From Mugil cephalus (lineage: Eukaryota; Chordata; Actinopteri; Mugiliformes; Mugilidae), in the NCBI RefSeq assembly GCF_022458985.1, contig NC_061771.1, forward strand, positions 19,417,501-19,481,500: a stretch of 64,000 nt of DNA, in the 5' to 3' direction. The notes under the pieces are model-generated. The model worked only from the letters and a program-made list of their open reading frames with translations. It was not told the DNA's origin and ran no database searches. This document shows positions 1 to 11,900 of this stretch, in pieces. Made by a program: the position numbers and the translations under genes. The first letter of the stretch is position 1, and the number at the start of each line of letters is the position of its first letter.

Positions 1-1324
1 CGTTTAAAATTATTTATTTACCAGAGAAAATGTTCAAATCAGATGATTTAAAGGTGGACGTGTTTTCTACCGCCTCATCCGTGACATTTATCATGTTGAA
101 TGTGCGTGTTTGTGCGGTGTTTATGGTGCCTTTATGCGGCCAGGGATGGACCCAAACAACATGCCCTCGCAGACACTTTACCTTTGACTCATTACTTGAT
201 AAACAACATCGGCAAATAAAATAATGAAGCACAAATTGGGCAGGTAAACAGGTGACAGGTCAGAGGCACGTAGTCACCCCTTTATTAACCTGTAGAGAAA
301 ATGTCCAGCTTGTGGTGATGGTGGTTGATGTTTTCATCCTGGTATCATCAACCCAGTGAGCAACTATAAATACCACCCGTCAGTTTCAGCCATTGTGAGG
401 TAAACATCCAGTTCAGCTTTGTCCCCTGTAACAACACAACATCCTCTGTGTTCAGACTGAAGATGCTGTCTGAGGTAGTTGGCAGCACAAGCAAGCGGTG
501 GATGATTGAGTGGCATGTGGAAACCTTTACTTGATTCCCACAGGCACAGACGAGAAATGAGAAACAGCTTATTATTATTATTTTGAGAAGCAGTCAGTGG
601 AGGAGAACAACGGCATTAAATATAAACAGAATAAAACCCACTGTTGTTTGTCTGTTCTGTGTCAGTGGCAGGTTGAGGACGTCGTTTGTCCCTCAGGCTA
701 TAAGATCATACAACGCCTCAGTGTGAGGAACCAACCGGACTGTCATCATCGGTGCCTCTAGTGTATATTTTTTATTATATATTCATATTAGTATATGGCT
801 CATCTTTCATCTCTGTTTCCATGTGACGGAGCTATTAGATGCTGGGTTTCCTCCGGGATGAATAAAGTGGATGGTCTCAGAAGAGTAGTTTTAATAGTAA
901 CCATCTGTTGTTCGCACATTACAGCTGCATCTACCCAACCATCTCGTCATTGTTCGCACCTTAAAAGAGACGTTAAGGTCGTCACCGGGGATGATGATAT
1001 ATCCCTAAAGTGATGCAAAAAATGAAAGCTGCCATGACAAACTGGAGTCATTTTTGTTGGACCTGTTGTACATAGGGTAGTGTTTGACAAAATACATGTC
1101 ACAAAAACAAAAACTTTAGAAGTGTGATGTTTTCCTCATAACTTTCATCCGCTAATTTCAATTTACTGTGATGCTGTGAAGCCACATGTGCGAAGTGGAG
1201 CCTGGTTCCACTATGTCCGACATCTGAATGTGCCATAGATGGAAGGATGGACTTTATGTCAATATCTAATACATACATATGTGAATCACAACTTCTTCTT
1301 TTTTTCTTTCTTTTTTTTTTGCAG
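1..1324. other. Intron of MND1 (5' part of gene lies left of window)
   Basis: No coding exon could be supported here. The segment precedes the acceptor of the penultimate MND1 exon and is read as intron. Around 660-770 a stretch resembles the degraded 3' coding end of a fish LINE, but it is too short to classify. The pyrimidine-rich run at 1293-1320 with AG at 1323-1324 is the splice acceptor. Confidence 0.6.
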
Positions 1325-2044
1325 GAAAGTCAAATGTTGTAGCAAAAGACGCAGTTTCTAGATGGACGGGTGAGTCATCTCCCACAATTAACAGAAAAAT
1401 CGACACAACATTTGTTTTTTTTAATAAAAAAAAATAGTGTTTCCATTGATTAGGGCTGATGCTTTAAATGCTAAAGGACATGCAGCATATTGAGGTAGAT
1501 TCATCTACATATAAAACAATGATCTGTGGAGGTACTCCAGGGGGACCGCAAAGTCTTTGGTTGATTAGAAATGTGTATTATTTGAATACCTTAATATTGA
1601 ATGCAAAATGACAGTAACGTATATTTATAAGCAGCACTAGGCTGAGTTTAATATAGAACATATATAGTAGGTAGGGGGGTCCCTACTTAATCTCTCCATC
1701 AGTTTGAGGGTCCTAGGCCTGAAAAACATTGAAGTCCTCTGCTGTAAGGACACTTTAATGTCCCCCAGTCACCTCCCTGGCGTCAGGCTCTGTGTGTTTG
1801 TAGACCTTTGTGGTAACCTGGGACACCGCTGACCTTTGGGGATCATGGTAACCAGCAAAGCCAACGTTTCCAAAACTGAACTGAACTTACATCCAATTAA
1901 GTAATGCTTTTTTAATTTGTTTAATTTCTCTTTTCAGACAACGTTTTCGCCATCAAGTCCTGGACGAAGAAGAAGTTTGCCTTTGACGACGGGCGCATTA
2001 ATAAAGCTTTCGGTATCCCTGAGGACTTTGACTACATGGACTGA
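1325..2044 (+). CDS. mnd1: Meiotic nuclear division protein 1 homolog, C-terminal exons (partial)
   Basis: Two coding exons, 1325-1369 and 1938-2044 (stop TGA 2042-2044), both with clean AG/GT borders. Joined, they end in [12 protein letters not shown] followed by [11 protein letters not shown], which is the conserved C-terminus of vertebrate MND1 as I remember it. MND1 pairs with HOP2 (PSMC3IP) as a coiled-coil heterodimer that stimulates DMC1/RAD51 strand exchange in meiosis. The C-terminal segment seen here belongs to the part that folds back on the coiled coil. The winged-helix N-terminus and the main coiled coil are encoded left of the window. TMEM131L lies downstream on the same strand, as in mammals, which supports the assignment. 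Nothing looks broken in the two exons. Confidence 0.9.
1570..1737. repeat. Interspersed repeat, inverted relative to copy at 49389-49961
   Basis: This stretch in the last MND1 intron shares long near-identical blocks, in reverse complement, with about 49410-49560. Examples are the run around ACTAGGCTGAGTT (1636), the TAGGTAGGGGGGTCCC block and GGCCTGAAAAAC (1715). It looks like a truncated member of a hAT-type non-autonomous family. Confidence 0.6.
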
Positions 2045-2599
2045 CTGCTCGCTTCTCTTCATAGACGTCATGGACACAATAAGGGAAAATATTTGGTTAA
2101 ACTTGTGTCAGAAGCCCGCAGACCTGTTCCCTGCATTTCTAATTTTCTGTTCTGTGTATCCGACAGTTATGGCCTGGGGTTTGGCTTTGAATGAGAGTGG
2201 ATACGGTTGATTTTTCAGCAGCAGATGGACTTCATCCCGTGTTTCTTTGCTGCAACCGGAGAAGAGCCCGAGCCGACCATTAGAGGCTGAGGGGTGTCTG
2301 GGCTCTGTGTGTGAACACTACTTAGCAGCTTGACTTTTTGGACACCTGTTTGTGTGAAAACTGAGAGCTCTGACTTGATGATGGAAAGGAATCAACACTT
2401 AACTACATCTGTGTTGCTAATTATTGAATTTATATGGTTTAAACAGATGGTTTGGAATCACAAAGGTGTGCACTTTTCATTCTGTCCCGTGGACGTCATT
2501 CACTGATCCGATTACAGGAGATGTGTTTCAGATACGTCTACAGAGTTGTAATCATATAGTTGTTTAAAGGGCGTTTACATTGTTTAAGACGTTTTCTTT

Positions 2600-2605
2600 A
2601 TTAAA
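2600..2605 (+). terminator. Candidate MND1 polyadenylation signal
   Basis: ATTAAA lies about 555 bases after the MND1 stop and is followed within 30 bases by a GT-rich element (TGTGCGTGCGTGTTTGG). No better AATAAA exists nearer the stop, so this is the likely 3' end. This is inference from sequence only. Confidence 0.5.
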
Positions 2606-4750
2606 AGCCTGTTTCTACAGTGTGCGTGCGTGTTTGGATCAGGCCTTGTATCGTTTGCGCTCATATTTTTTGTCTGACCTTCCCACAGTCGTAGAAAAGC
2701 ACAACATTTTTGGAGGCTTCGCATTTTCTTTCTGCATGAACAGAAGAAAAAAAAAGAAGCACCATTGTCACGACTTGTCGAGAATGACTGTCGCTCTTCT
2801 TTTTTTTCTTTTTTTTTCTTTCCCTCCCCTTTTTCTGTCAAACCAGAAGTAAAACAGGCGGTCACATGACCCGTGTTTACTCACTGACCTAGTTGACAAG
2901 TCTGATGTATCTGGGTTTGTTCATTTACATTTCAAATGTGTCCTGTGCTCGTCCGTCCGCCACTTCTCATCAGTTTCATCCTCTTTCCAGTAATAATGAG
3001 ATAACGCCGTCTGGTGATTCTTGACTTCTCGTTTTGACACAAGTCGCTTTTGTTTTCCAGCCAGTAAAGAAGAGCGCGTTTGGTGTGAGAGTGCAGGTTA
3101 CTGATTAGATGAAGCTTTCCTGTTGCAGTTTTATTGGTGTTGTAAAGAATAACATGCTCCCACACAGCGTGTGTGAATGTTTAAAATGTCCATGTTCCTA
3201 CTTGTTGCACGTTTATTGTGTAACCTTCTTGTTAGAAGTGAACTCATAGCTATCGCAACCAGATCCAGAAAAAAAAAAAAGAGAAAAGAAAAAATTCTTC
3301 ATGCCTAGCTGCAGATTGTTTGAGTGCGCTGACACACCCACAGGAGAGTAACCTAAGCATGTGTTCATGCGTGTACCTGCCCAACCTGTCCTGACTATGA
3401 TTCATGCGTCCGACGAGCTGAATGTCAAAGCTCTCCTCGAAGGCCGTGAGTAGCTTCTGCTCGCTAACACGCAGTGAGAGTTCAGTCCTTACATGCGTGC
3501 TGACTAGAGACTTTCGCTAACCTGACGTTTAGGCCCCGAGTTTGACATAAAGGCGACTCACCGATGATTAATGGTGCGCATTGTTCGGTGTTCCTAATGA
3601 AGCAGTTATGGTAAAACCTGTTTCTTGGCACACTCATAAATCACCCCAAGCCCTTCTCTGCTAATAGTTGCAAAATTTTGAGAAGTTAAAATAAAGGCGT
3701 GTCCCGACAAATCCTTGTTTATTCGCGAAATGCTGTGCAAATGTGTCCTCTCAGTTTTAGGACGATCTTTTTATAAAAGAGAAGATTAGAAGCTGACGAA
3801 GACTGAACTTTAATTTTGGCCAGTGTGTTTTAGTTGTAGCTGGAGCTGTGAGATGGAAGCAGTGGAGTAAAACCAGCACTATATTTTTAGTAGAAGTCGG
3901 TGCATAAAATATACCTCAGCATTTCAATACAGTATTTAGTCACATATTAATATAGGAAGTTTGAAGGTAATATAAATACACCATTACAAGTAAAAATGAA
4001 GCAAAATCGAGCAGATAAGGCATAACGTTACTTGTGCCTGTAAAATGCTGTTAGTGGGGGCCTTTGGGTCCTGTGGGTTAAAGGGAGGGGGGCTCGGTGG
4101 TTAGTCTTGTTCCAGGGCGTCCCACAGATACTTGATCAGTTTGGGATCTAGTGAATTTGGAGGCCAGGGGAACACCTTGTGCTGTTTTTCATGTTTTGTT
4201 TTGTTGTTTTTGTATGTGTGTGTGCCTGTGCCAAGGAGTGGCATTGCTATGGGGTGTCTGGTCTAGTCTGGTCTAGGTGGGTGCTACATGTCTGAGAAAC
4301 ATCCACATGAATGCCAGGTCCAAAAGTTTCCCAGCAGAACATTTTTATTGTCACAAGATGGACTTCTCCTGTCAGTGGTTCTAATGTTGTGGCTGATCTG
4401 CGTCCATATATTTATATATACTTGGATTATAATTAGTAAACTGCAATTTAAGCATTAAAGCAGTAATGTTACAATAAAGACTTATTTAACTATATACATA
4501 TATAAATAAGACCGTTTAGATGTCATTACACATGTACAGAGCAAGGAAATGCAGTTTAGCGTGTAACCAGAAAGTGCAATTAGCAGCAGATGTAGTAAAA
4601 AGAAAGAAAGTGCAAACAAACAAACCAAGTGACGTAGCTGCAGCGCCGAGCTCCACTCCGCCACTGCAGGCTACTTTAATGCTTGTGTGGCTTTGCTCGA
4701 TGCCTTTTAAAGCCATTTGTCGGTTTTACCGTCTGTAACAGACACACGCA
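2606..4750. other. Spacer between MND1 and TMEM131L
   Basis: No supported coding sequence. It holds homopolymer A/T runs (2745-2760, 2800-2820, 3270-3290) and one decayed transposon-derived element at 4095-4398, listed separately. Short open frames here have no recognisable protein features. Confidence 0.6.
4095..4398 (-). mobile_element. Non-autonomous DNA transposon copy, family A (first of three)
   Basis: The right end reads, on the minus strand, GATCAGCCACAACATT, the same terminus as at 54292 and 58281 on the plus strand. Internal blocks also match 58281-58560 in reverse complement: the (CCAGA) run, CTCAGACATGTA, and TCACTAGATCCCAAACTGAT. On the minus strand a short frame reads WPPNSLDPKL then LWDALE, recalling the last DDE-motif block of Tc1 transposases, so the element is probably an internally deleted Tc1-type relic. 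Confidence 0.65.
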
Positions 4751-4954
4751 TTATACCGACCGTCCTCCAGCGGGCGGGGAGGGACTGAGGGACGGAGGGA
4801 GGGAGGGACTGTGTCTGTCTGAGGGAGGAGGGAGGAGGAGGGAGCTGTTCCTGCTGCTGCCGCTGCTGCTGCTGCTGCTGCCGCCTAGTACCACCGACAG
4901 AAAGAAAGACCAACACAGCGAAACACAAGGTAGGCTGCTAGCTGAGAGGGCAGC
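4751..4954 (+). promoter_or_regulatory. TMEM131L promoter / 5' UTR with CTG triplet run
   Basis: Sequence composition changes sharply to GC-rich DNA with GGGAGGGA repeats (4785-4845) and a CTG/CCG triplet run at 4851-4884. Translation starts at 4955 (GCAGCATGGCGG, a good Kozak context). No TATA box is evident, which suits a GC-rich housekeeping-type promoter. The start of transcription cannot be placed from sequence alone. Confidence 0.55.
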
Positions 4955-5928
4955 ATGGCGGGGCTACAGGACTTCCACCAAGGCAGCCACTGTCACAGGA
5001 AAACGTGGATCAATATACTACTAGGAATACTACAATTACTTTTACCCTGCGTCCAGCGCGGAGGGGCTCAGCTGCAAGGTTTGTGCTCACCTTTATTTTC
5101 CGCTTCGAGGTGGGGAGGGAAGAGGAGAGGAGAGGAGAGGGGGGGTGTAACGTGAACACAACCAAAAAAAAGAAAAATGTACGTGAAGTTAGCTAGGCTG
5201 ACTTTGACAGCAGGGGAAATAAGAGACACGCGTAATTGTTTGGTGGAATAAAAGTAGCTGAAAAACATTGTGAAAATATTTAAGTGATGAATATTTTATT
5301 TACGCGAACTTAAGAGGAGGGTTGTAGCTACTGTTTTATCAGCCTGCTAATGTTGGTGCTAGCTGCCACTGTTTAAAATATAAGCGAAACTGTAACTTCT
5401 CCAGGAAGGAAAGTAGCGCATTATCTGCGCTTTTGGTGGCTAATTTGTCAGCGTTGGGAGCTGTGTACACGCGGCGTGTTTGCCACACAGCGGCGGGGGG
5501 GAGACGTGTGTGTGTTATTTTTATTTCCAAGTTCGTTAGCCACCGTGCTAACACCTCAGCTAGTAGCAAACACAGCCTTTTGTCAGGCTGCCGAGGCGAA
5601 GTCATTTCCTCACTGCTCTGCTGTGTCTTTATCATCCACCACACTCCCTTAATAACCTAATCACATTACTGCCAGATTGCAAATATATTATTATTTTATT
5701 ATGTATGTACAACGACGTGGCTTTTCGCGCACCGTACCCATGTCATAACCCAAACAGTTAAATGTATGTTGTTGTTGCTTTTTTTTTTTTTTTCCTCCCC
5801 ACAAAGCTCTGAGTCAGATGTCCACCAGCGTGGTCGAGGTCTGGCAACCAGAGGATGCGGATCCATTAGTCCCGCTTCAGGTAATCTACAGTTTCTTTAT
5901 TGGGTGTGTTTAGGAGGAACTGAGAGTG

Positions 5929-5962
<34 letters not shown>

Positions 5963-8900
5963 GTAAAACACCGATCCCCAGACGAGCTGCTTTTCAAATG
6001 CAGCCAGATGAATGAACACGTGTCCGCGTCGGAACCCGAGCTGCAGCGTTGTGTTTGGCTTCTCTCTGCAGATAAATGAGTTGTGCATACGGGAAACGCC
6101 AGTAATGTGTGTATGTGTATCTATACACATTTTTCTTTTAACAGTTAACTTGCTTGTAGCCACACTTCGGTACACAAATGCGAAATAAAACCCGATCGGG
6201 AGGCCACCTGCCATGTGGCTCCTCCTTATTTTCTTTTGTACATAGTGTCCATTGTGAAGTTGAGTCTGTGACACACACACACACACACACACAGGGCGCA
6301 TGTGAATACTTTTCCGTTTCCCTGTCTTGAACATCACCGTGCAGTCATCGGTAACTCCCGATGTTTGCACATTTTAACTTTAGCGCATTACAGGATATTA
6401 TTATTATTGATGTGCTATCGTCGGCGTTGCGTGTCATCACCGAGCATGTGTTTTGTGGTGATTATGTAAGCGTGGAGCATGAGGAGGGCAAACAGCGGGA
6501 ATTCAGTGTTTACCGATAACCTGTCATGAGGTGACCAGCTGACTTGTCATGTTACCTGAGGAGGGGGTGTGGCGTTTTTCTGCAGGACTTTGTAAAGAGA
6601 CAGCGTCTCCATAACACCTAGGAAAAAAAAAACGTAAACATCGCAATGAAAACTGGCAATGGAGACGCCTACATTTCGAAAAAACCTCTCAAATATATCT
6701 AAGAAAAAAATAATGCCCTCACGAGGTGGTCTTTCAGACGTATCAATATAAAAAAATATAATATGTTTTATATAAAATATAAAAAATCAATATAAAAAGT
6801 GTATTAGAAGTGCAATTCCCCATCACTGGCGTTACCTGACGAGAATTTAAGAGAATTATGGGATATCGCGAGACTTTATAGAGTTAATTTGCAAAACACA
6901 TTTCAATGGAAATACATAAAAAGCGCAATTGTACTCTATCGAAATGTTTTTATACTTTGAATTGAATTGAAATTTCAGTAAAAATAACATTTATTTAGCA
7001 AAAAACATCTGTAATGGAAATGCAGCTAGTGTTTGAAAGGAAACTGTTTTTAATACTGTTTTAATTTTTTTATAGTTTGCTCTTTGATCCGCTTATTGCA
7101 ATGATTACCATAAACAATCAGAGATTACACACATTAGAGTTGATAATTCTTTGTGTTTGCTGGATACGCTGATGCATAATTAATAGCGTTGAAAGAATGC
7201 CGGAGGGAGGACATCAACGTTTGGTTGCGTTTTCCACTCGTGCAGATCAATCGACAGAGAGCAGAATTGTTGACATTGGGAGGTGTCATGGGAGTAAATG
7301 GGTTCATCTGCTTGTTTGTTTACTGTTTTGTGTACAGGCCCGTGAGTCATTTTTGTTTCAAACCCAAACATTCATGTTAAAATTTCTGCAGCCAGAATCT
7401 AATTCAATCAAAGCTGGTGGAGACATTATAGGAAAAACACACGCAGCAAATCACGGCCGCATCACTTTTCAAGCTGCAACTTGTAATCTGTGCCATGTTT
7501 TCAGAAGGCTTATGTGGTTATGTAAAGGATAAGTGCATCTCATTTATTTGCAGGTCACATAAAACACACGACTGACAGTTTACCAATCACATATAACAAC
7601 ACAACACAACTAGATGGTTGTTTTTTTTTTTTAGGTCAGTTCTGTGAATTACATCAATCACAATCCAAGGTGCAAATGTTGTAAAGATCCAGTAAATCCA
7701 GTCCTTTCATCATTCCTTTCCTTCCCAAGCTTGTTCACAACACAACAGAGATGAAGTATTTACTGTCGCTTTATTTATTCAAACCAACAGTATTACGTTC
7801 CCATGTTGGGAAGTGTTCATGTCGAGAAGTTTGCGTTACATAGATGCTGGAGTGTTACAAAAAGCACATCTGGAACGAGCATTTTTATTCTCATTCTTAT
7901 AAGTGAATAAGAATTCCCTTTTTTCTTGTGTTTGCTTTGCAGTAACCAACAACGATAGGTCAGGCAGCTCAGTTACTAGTTATTTTTTTTAGTCTGATAC
8001 TTCAAGGCACAAGATGAACCTTGGCATAAGCCGGTTGATTTAACCAAACAATATTTTTTTATTTAATTTAAAAAAAGTGTGTTTCTTTCTGCATCAGCTC
8101 AAGACTTGGTCAAATTTATTTAGATTTTTCTTTGTAAAATTCTCCACCAATAAACAAGAGCTAAAACAAGGATAGGGCACTTACCAATGTGTTATTCACA
8201 ATGAAAATATTAAAAACAAACACAAATTTTTGTTAAGGAAAAATGTCTGCAGCGTCTTCTCTTATGGAGCACTAACCAGAGTTTTCATGAAGCTGTGGCG
8301 TTGCTTCAAAGGCTCCACATTGTTCTCATAGAGAAAATATTTTCTGTGTTTGAAATGGCCTGGGCATATCTTCACTGCACAATCCACATACTACACAGTC
8401 ATTTGATGTTTGGTGATTCTCAGCTACTGAGCCCCTTTTTAAATGACAGTAAAAAGTCGTCCCTGTGCGCCTGTTCAAGCTTATCGTGTGTATATGTTTT
8501 GAAATATCCTGCCAGGCTTGAAAGAATTCCCTCAGGTGATGATTGGTGACACCGGCCCGCGTTTTACAGGCTACCCTTGATTTGTTATGAGCCTACTGAT
8601 AAGATTACACAGAACAGGGTTTGTCTTATTTCAGCGAATGAACAATCGGCTATCGGTGAAATATAAAGTATGTTTCCTTTGAAGTAGGGTTCACATAAAA
8701 CAGAATTCACCGTGTGCACAGTGTAATACTGATGCCGTTGAGTTTCTCATTAATTCCCATTTACTTAATCTGTGATAACTGTAAATGTCCTATAATCTGC
8801 ATGGGCATATTAGTCCTAAAACCAAAACACTAAAGGACTTAGTTAAATATATGTTCGTCTTCATGGAGACTAATGTGATCTTACCCCGTTGCTTATACAC

Positions 8901-11900
8901 CATTTAAATTATGCCGATAGATGAAGGAAATCTGGGAAGTAGACCAAATTGAAAGCTCATGTTTCATTTGCTCTGGCAGAATGTGCTGGCCCTCCCTCTG
9001 TTCAAACAGTTTTCCACGTGGCCTCGCCCTCGCCCATGCCAAGCCAATCACAGCCATTAATCTGACGCGGGGCGGGTTCGATACGACCGTCCAAAGGGGC
9101 GCCACGGAGACACTTTTGTAAACATCTCCATGCCAAAATATATCGAATTTAAGAAACAGGAGGCTCACTGTTTAATACGACTTTACAACAAGCCTATCCC
9201 TGTTGTGTTTTACCGTGCAGACATTTACAGTGTATTCTGGTCAAACTTTGGAGTTGTTGGATTGGGGTAGTCTTCTGCATGTTTTACTGACTTCTGATTT
9301 AAAACAAACAGACTCGTCTATCCTGTCGAGTCTAGCACACTATGCCAAATATTTGTTGAAGTGAATCTTAGCCGAACAAGTTGATCAAAGCCAGTCTGTG
9401 CTATTATTTCAAAGATTCTAGGAGCAGCTCAGAAGCCATGCCAGCTTCTTTTCTAATATTTCTTGTTTTTTTTTTTTGTTTTGTGGCAGAAAGTTGGTGT
9501 GGAACCACTCCGTTGGGAATTGGTTGTGCTCCAGCAAATATCTGTCAGGCCAATCAAAAATGTGTGGGTGGGCTTTCCGCGGTGATGGACTTGACGGTAA
9601 CATGAATGGAGTCATATACGGTATCGAATCGCGGTGGAGGTGAATTTACTCACGACGAAATGGCTCAGATTGGTAGTGGGACTCGGTTGAAACGTGGCCC
9701 CTAATGAAATCCAAATGTTGTTACCAGACTCATAAGAAGATGAGAATTAAGTCAACACTTTGGGTATTAGTATTAGTTTGCGTTAATGTTGTACATGTCC
9801 TGCAGTTGCTATGATTGGTTATAGGCTCCTGAAATCAAACATGAACAGAGGGCTTCCATACGTACTCACTGTTGTGCACTTATCTTGGGTTACCACTCTG
9901 TGATGTATGGTTACAATGTGCGCTACCAGTTTTGTGTTGAGTCACTAATTAGCCATTCTGCATTCATTCAGTAATGTACACTATGAAAACACGTAGTGGT
10001 TTAAAAAAAAAAACAAAAAAAACACTGGATGCTCATTGTTTTATTCTGAGAACGAGAGCGTAGCCTGCCAGCGCTGGCAGAAATGTCTGACTGCTGTCTA
10101 ATTTAGAGTCAGGATGCAAAGGCTTTAATGTTAGTTTTAGTTTCCAAAAGCTTCCCAGTTCCAAGTCTCTGCTTGGATTTCCTGGTATATTCACAGTGAA
10201 ATCATATTTTACACAAAATACATCTGTTATTTCGAGCGTGTCGACCCAACTGTTGTGTTCTTTTGCTTTCAGGTGGAGAAGGAGCGAAGAAAAGATGGTC
10301 TTCCACTAGAAGACAGGTAAACTTTGTTTTCTTTTGTGAGAACATCTTAAGACTGATGCCTCTCTGTTGTTCATTTTCACACATTTGTAGTGATTCAGGT
10401 ATTAACAACAATCAGGGACCCTGCTAGTGTCTTGTAGAGAAATCCACACACAGACACACAACCAGCAACTGTACGTGTGTGTTGTTAATGAAAGATTTCC
10501 TCCTGTGTGCGAGTGGCACTTGGGAAAAGGTAGAAATTTTCCAACAAGTCACGACGTTATGAACAAACCAACATAGAGATGACATCATGCCGAGCCGAGG
10601 CATGTGTTTGGTTTGTGACCACCCCAATGGAAAAATAATTGTGTGCTTTAGTACAAGAAGTACTGAGACATGTTCTGCTCAATGAAAGCTGTTGCAATAT
10701 AATGTGACCATGTATTTGCAGAATAAGACCAAAGCTCTGTGGCCACGGGTTCTTTTTCTCGTTTGTTTGTTTGTTTGTTTTTTCGCCGACGAATTATTCA
10801 GTGTGGTTTCCCTATAACGAGCTGGTGTTAAAAGGCTTTTAAGAGTCTTCTCCCTGTACGCAGGCTATGTTGTTTATGTTGGTGAGCGAGGGTGTGTGTG
10901 ACGGAGACGTTGGGGGCGTGTGTTATACAGGCACAGAACCAAATTCCTGACTAATTTTAGAACTCCTTGAAAGAAAAAGGAGCGGAGGTCTGTCTTTCCC
11001 AGCTGTTTTTGTTCCCGCAGAAAATAGTTTGGAAAAATACGATTCTGTTTCCTCCCGAGTAGCAACGGTTCATGTTGTTGCTTAGTAATAAAGATGGTTT
11101 GTCCATGTTGTTAAGTTACACATGCATTGCTTCTGCTACTTGTTTATCTTTGGAAAGATTAACAAGGACCAGAAGCAATGCCAGTAATGTAAGGACTTCC
11201 GGCTGTCATATGTGCCATCAAATCTGGATATGTATGATCTTCACACTCTGCTGCTCCTTCTCTGCACCGCTAAACGGATTAGAGGTAGTTTCACTGATAT
11301 CTTTAGAGGTGTTTACGTAGCATGATGTAGCACGATGGTATCGTTCAGTATTAAAAGTTAAAATTAATTTGAGGTTGGACGTTGTGAATGTTATCTCCTA
11401 AAGCTGCCTGTAAGAGCTTCCTTTAGCGTTAAATAATAGCTTCATGTAGCTATATCAACGTCTCGCCATCAGTTTTACATATGGACAGATAATGGACGAA
11501 TAATGACATTATGATGTCATGATGGTCATCACAGCTGGGGCTTATAGATCGTTATTTATAGGAAATCTTCCCAGAAATTATTGTTCACCAGGGTCGCGTT
11601 GAGAAAAACGACTTTTTGAAATAATAAATTAAACCGTGCGAGGGCTGTTCCTCCAGCTTTTATAAAATCCTGAAGATTCATTCTAATGCGACAAACTTTC
11701 ACGAAGTCTTATATAAAGTTTGTTTGGCTCACATAAAGCTATTTTTAAATCTAGAGATCTGAGAGGCAAAAGAGGCTTTGCAGTGCTGGTTGACCTCCAG
11801 ACCTCCAAAGCTGTGGGGCGTGAGGCCTCTCGTGCCTGGGTTATCAGGCACTTGGCAGGCCTGCCATCACTCTCCCCCAGCCCTAAAGAGCGGCGCAGGC

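Larger units (their letters stand above)
5881..10272 (+). other. TMEM131L intron 2
   Basis: A 4.4-kb intron with GTAATC donor and TTTCAG acceptor. It holds two CA tracts, one inverted-repeat transposon relic (about 6640-7040), poly-T runs and otherwise AT-rich unique sequence. Open frames here such as 9381-9605 lack family features and are bounded by no plausible splice context, so I do not call genes. Confidence 0.75.

Noticed and set aside
5897-6370. 157-residue minus-strand frame
   Set aside because: It runs through CA/TA microsatellites giving VCVCVC and IYIYTY runs; no domain.
9070-9110. tRNA B-box-like GGTTCGATACGACC
   Set aside because: No A box or cloverleaf could be drawn around it.
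9381-9605. Frame beginning [10 protein letters not shown] with a hydrophobic segment
   Set aside because: Lies in TMEM131L intron 2 with no splice or homology support; the hydrophobic run is from poly-T.
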